DNA of 64,000 nt from Marinomonas sp. CT5 (GTDB taxonomy: Bacteria; Pseudomonadota; Gammaproteobacteria; Pseudomonadales; Marinomonadaceae). The stretch's first letter is position 1, and the number at the start of each line of letters is the position of its first letter. The notes under the pieces were generated by a model. That model saw only the letters and a list, made by a program, of their open reading frames with translations. It was not told where the DNA came from and did not search any database. Below are positions 57,581-64,000 of this stretch, piece by piece. The stretch lies in NCBI RefSeq assembly GCF_018336975.1, contig NZ_CP025572.1:3417046-3481045 (forward strand), written 5' to 3'. The translations under genes and the position numbers were made by a program.

Positions 57581-57712
57581 GCGTGTTTTTACTTCCAAGT
57601 TGATCGTGCAATACAGGGAAAAAGGACTGTATAGCGTGCGAGTGTAAATTAGATGGGCTAGAGTCTATCACTGGTTTTACTTAGTGTGAAATAGTCCAAC
57701 AAAAGCAGTAGC

Positions 57713-58294
57713 TTACTCAGTTAATATTCCAGCAAAACGCAGAATTTCTCCGGTAAATCGTTCAAAATCAGTAAAGCGATGATCTCCATTTTTTTCATGG
57801 GTTAATCGTGCCGTTTGCGGAAAGCACTTTAGTGCTTCTTTGTAATCCAACACCTCATCACCTTCTTGAATCATCAGCCAATATAAATCAGCGGTTGGCT
57901 CAGTAACGATTAATTGCTCAAGCTCTTTCATATGCAATTGAGTTAATTCATATTTTTCATCGGTGTAAGGGTTAAATTGTTCTCCGAGATGCTCTTTTAA
58001 TAAAATTGGGGCTTGCACGGCAGGGTTCACCAAAATGGTTTTTAAACAATATTTCTCCGCCAGATAAACAGCATAAAAACCGCCAAGTGAGCTCCCAATC
58101 AGTGTGATACCTTGCTCTAGATTGGCTTCAATGATGGCTTCTAGTTGCTTAATTGCTTCAGCAGGCTGCCAAGATAAACGAGGCGAAATCACCGCGTCAG
58201 GTACTCCCATATCTTTGGCTGCATTACACAGCACCATGGCTTTATGGGAACGCTCAGAGCTGTTAAAACCATGAATATACAATAGAGCAGTCAA
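57713..58294 (-). CDS. yqiA: YqiA-type alpha/beta-hydrolase esterase
   Basis: 193 residues. Family start LLYIHGFNSSERSHKA with the oxyanion-type HGF, then the nucleophile Ser in LIGSSLGGFYAVYLAEK (about residue 70) and a late Asp and His (GDEVLDYKEA, GDHRFTDF) complete the triad. YqiA acts on short acyl or CoA esters. It lies 133 bp upstream of parE, as in many gammaproteobacteria. Confidence 0.88.
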   Translation of the reverse strand: MTALLYIHGFNSSERSHKAMVLCNAAKDMGVPDAVISPRLSWQPAEAIKQLEAIIEANLEQGITLIGSSLGGFYAVYLAEKYCLKTILVNPAVQAPILLKEHLGEQFNPYTDEKYELTQLHMKELEQLIVTEPTADLYWLMIQEGDEVLDYKEALKCFPQTARLTHEKNGDHRFTDFERFTGEILRFAGILTE

Positions 58295-58329
58295 GGGGTT
58301 TCATCTCTGTTAAAAGGTTAAAATCAAAA

Positions 58330-58797
58330 TTAGGCGAACTGAAAGGACAAGGTATTGTTTAGTCGATGACCATGCTTCAAACAAAGCTCTAACAAATCAG
58401 CTAACTGCTGGTTTAAACGAAATTTTTCATCTCGATGCAACATGGCATCATTGGGATAAGGATAGGCTCCCTGATATTGTCGATGCCCATCAGTAATCTC
58501 TGCAATACCTACATCATGGTACAAACGAATCGTCATAGACAGAGTAGTTTTGAAGAGCAGTTTTTTTGGAATTTCCGGGCCAAATTCCAGCATAATTTCA
58601 GACGTAAAACGACTCTCTTTGCCAAGCGTCAATTGTAAACGGCTCTCTTGATCGCCTGCGCTATGAATAGAAAAATTCCAAGAATCCATCTCTTCTTGTC
58701 CACGCATGAGTTTACCAAGTCGGCGATAGTTTAGTTCGCCGAGCAATTGTAAGCTCACTAAATCTGGTACATAGTGTTTCGATGTTTTCTTAGTCAT
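58330..58797 (-). CDS. yqiB: YqiB family protein (DUF1249)
   Basis: 155 residues from the ATG at 58797, which follows GAAGGGTGAC; the longer frame to 58821 overlaps the acyltransferase stop. YVPDLVSLQLLGELNYRRL is the DUF1249 start and VGIAEITDGHRQYQGAYPYP a second conserved stretch. Function is unknown; it always travels with nudF, yqiA and parE. It is 35 bp upstream of yqiA. Confidence 0.85.
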   Translation of the reverse strand: MTKKTSKHYVPDLVSLQLLGELNYRRLGKLMRGQEEMDSWNFSIHSAGDQESRLQLTLGKESRFTSEIMLEFGPEIPKKLLFKTTLSMTIRLYHDVGIAEITDGHRQYQGAYPYPNDAMLHRDEKFRLNQQLADLLELCLKHGHRLNNTLSFQFA

Positions 58798-58817
58798 GTC
58801 ACCCTTCGTCACCTTGT

Positions 58818-59810
58818 TCATTCTTGCGAAGTCTTACTCGCTGCAAAATTTTGTTCGACGCCCTTATTTGATGGTTGTCTTAATCTTTCCAATTGATGGT
58901 TCATGCGCACATCTTTATCGTGCCAGTATAGATTAAACCACGTAAAAAAGTGCTCTCTATCTTTTTCAGCTGCTCGATAGTCTAGCGCCAGAATACTCTC
59001 AGGCAGAGCCACTTCGCGTACCATGACTTTTACCTTGCCGATTCTACCGCATAACAAATCCCATCCAGTTACGGTTTCTTGTTCATATAAGACATTGATA
59101 TCTGTAATACTTTTTATTGTTCCAGGCATAGTTTGCAATATAAAGCCTATGCCACCAGCTTTTGGCTTAAGTAAGTATTGATAAGGTGAAGATTGTTGCT
59201 CATGTTTACTAGGTGAAAACCGAGTACCTTCGACAAAACTCATGATGGAATTAGGACGGTTTAGTAATCGTTTGCAAGATCGTTTTGTCGTAGCTAAATC
59301 TTTACCCGCTAACTTAGGGTTCTTTTTAACCTGCTCTTTGGTATAACGCTTCATAAAGGGAAACCCCATAATATAGGTTGCCGTACCTACAAAGGGCATC
59401 CAAATCAAGGCTTGCTTCATAAACACTCTTGGCAAGGGCCTACGACCTTTAAGCTGAGCAAAAATGACAAAAACATCTACCCATGATCGATGATTAGCTA
59501 TGATTAAATGCCAATGCTCAAAGTCGACCTGCATAGTGTCATCCAGCTCCCACCTTACGCCTAAAACATGTCTAAACCACCACTCACAAGAGGCCAACCA
59601 ACCATCGTACAAACGATTCACACAACGTTCAGCAAAACTTTCATATGACGTACGCTTTAATAGTAATAAGGGCGCGATAAGATGAACCAACAATGCCCAA
59701 CAAAATACATTGATACACATGAATACAAAAGAAACCAGACCAATTACTGGCTGAATCAGTGTTTTTTTGTAGGCAAAGGTAGAAACTTCTGGCTTCATCT
59801 GCTTAGACAC
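58818..59810 (-). CDS. Acyltransferase (PlsC/YihG-like)
   Basis: 330 residues with one N-terminal membrane segment (about 20-45). The acyltransferase HxxxxD motif is in IANHRSWVDVFV (about residue 103), and the FVEGTRFSPSK motif (about residue 193) matches the PlsC/YihG group, which transfers acyl groups to lysophospholipids. A long basic C-terminus is present. Its ATG region overlaps nudF's stop by 8 bp, so translation is coupled. It is an addition to the usual nudF-yqiB-yqiA-parE order. Confidence 0.82.
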   Translation of the reverse strand: MSKQMKPEVSTFAYKKTLIQPVIGLVSFVFMCINVFCWALLVHLIAPLLLLKRTSYESFAERCVNRLYDGWLASCEWWFRHVLGVRWELDDTMQVDFEHWHLIIANHRSWVDVFVIFAQLKGRRPLPRVFMKQALIWMPFVGTATYIMGFPFMKRYTKEQVKKNPKLAGKDLATTKRSCKRLLNRPNSIMSFVEGTRFSPSKHEQQSSPYQYLLKPKAGGIGFILQTMPGTIKSITDINVLYEQETVTGWDLLCGRIGKVKVMVREVALPESILALDYRAAEKDREHFFTWFNLYWHDKDVRMNHQLERLRQPSNKGVEQNFAASKTSQE

Positions 59811-60423
59811 ACCAACGGGCTAGTAAATCGTTTTTGTTTAAAGCAAACCATTGTATCCCCATAATAGTACTGGCGTTTTCCACATCATTTTTAAGCAGAG
59901 CAATGGCATCATCTGAAGAAATTAAATGCAGCTTAATATCTTCATTTTCACTATCAAGACCATGAATTTTCGAGGTATCAACCAAACTGGAATCAAACTC
60001 AGCGGCATACATGCGAATATGTTCGACCAATCCCCCCGGTGAAGGAGTAAATTTAAACATATACTCTAAGCGATTTACTGATACACCGGCTTCTTCTAGA
60101 GATTCACGACGTGCTACCTCCTCATCGCTTTCACCTTCTTCCACCATCCCTGCAACCAACTCAAGTAACCAAGGTGATTCACTCTTTAATACAGCAGGAC
60201 GAAACTGTTCAATCAACAATATTTTGTCGGCAACTGGATCAAACAAAAGTACGCACACAACATCGCTGCGAACCATCATCTCGCGAGACATAGGCTCGCT
60301 CCATTCACCGCTAAATTTTTTATGCCTCAAAGTCAGCTTTCGATACTCGAAAAAGCCTTTGTAGAGACATTCGTCGGTTAAAACCTCAACATCTTTTTTG
60401 TTGTAAGTTGGTTTAAACTTCAT
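59803..60423 (-). CDS. nudF: ADP-ribose pyrophosphatase (Nudix)
   Basis: 206 residues from the ATG at 60423, preceded by AAGGAAG eight bases upstream; the open frame runs up to 60468 but without a site. The Nudix box is complete: GMVEEGESDEEVARRESLEE followed by AGV (about residue 98-120). It cleaves ADP-ribose to AMP and ribose 5-phosphate. LLIEQFRPAVL before it and YMFKFTPSPGG after it match NudF. First gene of the block reading toward parE, divergent from tag. Confidence 0.9.
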   Translation of the reverse strand: MKFKPTYNKKDVEVLTDECLYKGFFEYRKLTLRHKKFSGEWSEPMSREMMVRSDVVCVLLFDPVADKILLIEQFRPAVLKSESPWLLELVAGMVEEGESDEEVARRESLEEAGVSVNRLEYMFKFTPSPGGLVEHIRMYAAEFDSSLVDTSKIHGLDSENEDIKLHLISSDDAIALLKNDVENASTIMGIQWFALNKNDLLARWCV

Positions 60424-60538
60424 ATTATCGCTTCCTTGAAATAAGGTCTGATATGATTGATTCATCACGGCAAGTCACGCTACGCCTTCTCAACGTCGAC
60501 AAAATATGTCGGCAACTATGACAAGTTTGGAGTTGTTA

Positions 60539-61105
60539 ATGGAAAACATACGTTGCGCTTGGTGTTTAGGATCTCCTGAATACATTCACTATCATGATAA
60601 TGAATGGGGAATTCCTGTCCATGATGATCAAATGCTATTTGAGTGTATTGTACTCGAAAGCGCGCAAGCAGGTCTAAGTTGGATTACTATTTTACGCAAA
60701 CGAGAAGGTTATCGAGAACTTTTCCATAATTTCGATCCTAATAAGGTCGCAAAAATGACCGAGACAGACGTCGAGCGACTATTATTAGATGAACGTATCG
60801 TACGTCATCGAGCAAAGATAGAAGCCACCATAAATAATGCAAAAGCCTTTTTGAAAATCGTCGATGAATTTGGTTCATTTAACCAGTATTACTGGGCATT
60901 TAGCGACAATAAAATCATTGATAACCCAATCAAGCATCACACCGAGGCGCCCGCCGTGACGGAGCTGTCCACTCGCTTTGCCAAAGACCTGAAAAAAAGA
61001 GGCTTTAAATTTCTTGGCGCAACGACCTGTTATGCCTTTATGCAAGCTACAGGCATGGTGAACGATCACATTGCTGAATGCATATCTAGAAAACAAAATA
61101 AATAG
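60539..61105 (+). CDS. tag: DNA-3-methyladenine glycosylase I
   Basis: 188 residues from the ATG at 60539 (site TTGGAG); the longer frame to 60506 is less likely. It removes 3-methyladenine from alkylated DNA. Seen: IRCAWCLGSPEYIHYHDNEW with the zinc-binding Cys and the pocket Trp, the Glu region in FECIVLESAQAGLSW, and the C-terminal zinc ligands in GATTCYAFMQATGMVNDH. Divergent from nudF. Confidence 0.93.
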   Translation: MENIRCAWCLGSPEYIHYHDNEWGIPVHDDQMLFECIVLESAQAGLSWITILRKREGYRELFHNFDPNKVAKMTETDVERLLLDERIVRHRAKIEATINNAKAFLKIVDEFGSFNQYYWAFSDNKIIDNPIKHHTEAPAVTELSTRFAKDLKKRGFKFLGATTCYAFMQATGMVNDHIAECISRKQNK

Positions 61106-61159
61106 ATAAAAGCGCCTTAATTAGCGGCAGTTCCTTGATTTCATTAAGGTTTAGCCTAA

Positions 61160-63386
<2,227 letters not shown>

Positions 63387-63389
63387 ACC

Positions 63390-64000
63390 ATGAAGAACTC
63401 TGCTGAATCACCAAGCTATCGAGTTGCTGTTATTCCTGCTCGTGGCGGCTCGCAACGTATACCAAGAAAGAATATTCGTCTATTAGACGGAAAGCCTTTG
63501 ATTGCTTATTCGATTGAAACAGCAAAGGCTTCAGGCTTATTTGATCGTATTATTGTGTCTACCGATGATGATGAAATAGCTAGCGTCGCGCGGCAATTTG
63601 GCTCGGAAACGCCCTTCCTACGTCCTGCGGATTTGGCGGATCATATGACTGGAACAACTCCAGTCATGCAGCATGCTTTGAACCAAATAATGAAAGAAGG
63701 CAAAACACCTGACCAAGCCTGTCTCATTTATGCCACCTGCCCAATGTTAACGCCTGAAGATCTTCAGCAAGGTTTAGCACAACTAGACAAAACAACGGCC
63801 TTCTGTTTTTCGGCAACGACCTTTGCCTTTCCCATTCAGCGCGCGCTTCATATTCAAAAAAATGGTGAATTAGCCCCCATGTTCCCTGAACACATTGGCA
63901 AACGCTCACAAGATTTAATCGAAGCAATTCATGATGCGGGGCAGTTCTATTGGGCAAGCACGAAAGATTGGTTTGAGCAGGAAATTTTTGGTCCTAGGTC
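63390..64000 (+). CDS. pseF: Pseudaminic acid cytidylyltransferase PseF, 5' part
   Basis: The frame from the ATG at 63390 runs open to the window end (about 203 codons seen). VAVIPARGGSQRIPRKNIR is the nucleotide-binding start of CMP-sugar synthases, and IVSTDDDEIASVARQFGSET, TGTTPVMQHAL and ATCPMLTPEDL follow in the usual order. It activates pseudaminic acid with CTP. It follows pseC after 3 bp. The stop and any further pse genes lie outside. Confidence 0.9.
   Translation, partial: MKNSAESPSYRVAVIPARGGSQRIPRKNIRLLDGKPLIAYSIETAKASGLFDRIIVSTDDDEIASVARQFGSETPFLRPADLADHMTGTTPVMQHALNQIMKEGKTPDQACLIYATCPMLTPEDLQQGLAQLDKTTAFCFSATTFAFPIQRALHIQKNGELAPMFPEHIGKRSQDLIEAIHDAGQFYWASTKDWFEQEIFGPR

Overview
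The window looks like a gammaproteobacterial chromosome, most likely Marinomonas or a close relative in the Oceanospirillales. This is inferred from gene content and gene order (parE/yqiA/yqiB/acyltransferase/nudF, divergent trmJ and suhB, a FabY-type ketosynthase, betI with choXWV) and from AT-rich intergenic DNA. No rRNA or recognisable tRNA was seen.

Layout. 1-296: 3' remnant of an IS3-family element. 325-2004: a TetR/LysE pair and an unassigned structured small-RNA candidate with its own promoter and terminator. 2005-11954: a diguanylate cyclase, glutathionyl-hydroquinone reductase, Bax-like protein, FabY, a LysR regulator, YceI, membrane proteins, an RmlD-like protein and TatD. 12058-20902: pckA and gnd (divergent), trmJ and suhB (divergent), then assorted oxidoreductase, desaturase and conserved genes. 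20975-28000: a PatB-type lyase, choline uptake (betI-choXWV) and an MFS transporter. 28033-37408: argO/argP, galU, a galactofuranose-type ABC importer (ytfQRT-yjfF), an AEC transporter with a LysR regulator. 37516: pirin.

38291-52170 is an accessory CRISPR-Cas island. It is the minimal type I-F variant (I-F2, also called I-Fv): cas1, cas2-3, cas7fv, cas5fv and cas6f on the minus strand with no Cas8f, followed by a leader and a 105-repeat array read on the minus strand. A WYL-domain regulator lies directly upstream. The array is a mosaic of three repeat types, has a 120-bp internal duplication, and its newest end is at 44559. cas1 carries an in-frame TGA just before its catalytic Glu, so spacer acquisition is probably lost or depends on readthrough while interference genes look intact.

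52273-64000: methyltransferase, aromatic/aspartate aminotransferase, UPF0149 protein, the parE-yqiA-yqiB-acyltransferase-nudF block, tag, and the start of a pseudaminic-acid pathway (pseB, pseC, pseF) that runs off the window.

Most notable points: the I-F2 locus with a broken cas1; repeat types whose predicted crRNA hairpin has shifted register; two spacers that encode the same peptide with mostly synonymous differences; a SuhB whose inositol-phosphatase active site is degenerate while its leader keeps a boxB-boxA-like antitermination signal; and the small-RNA candidate at 1741-1924.
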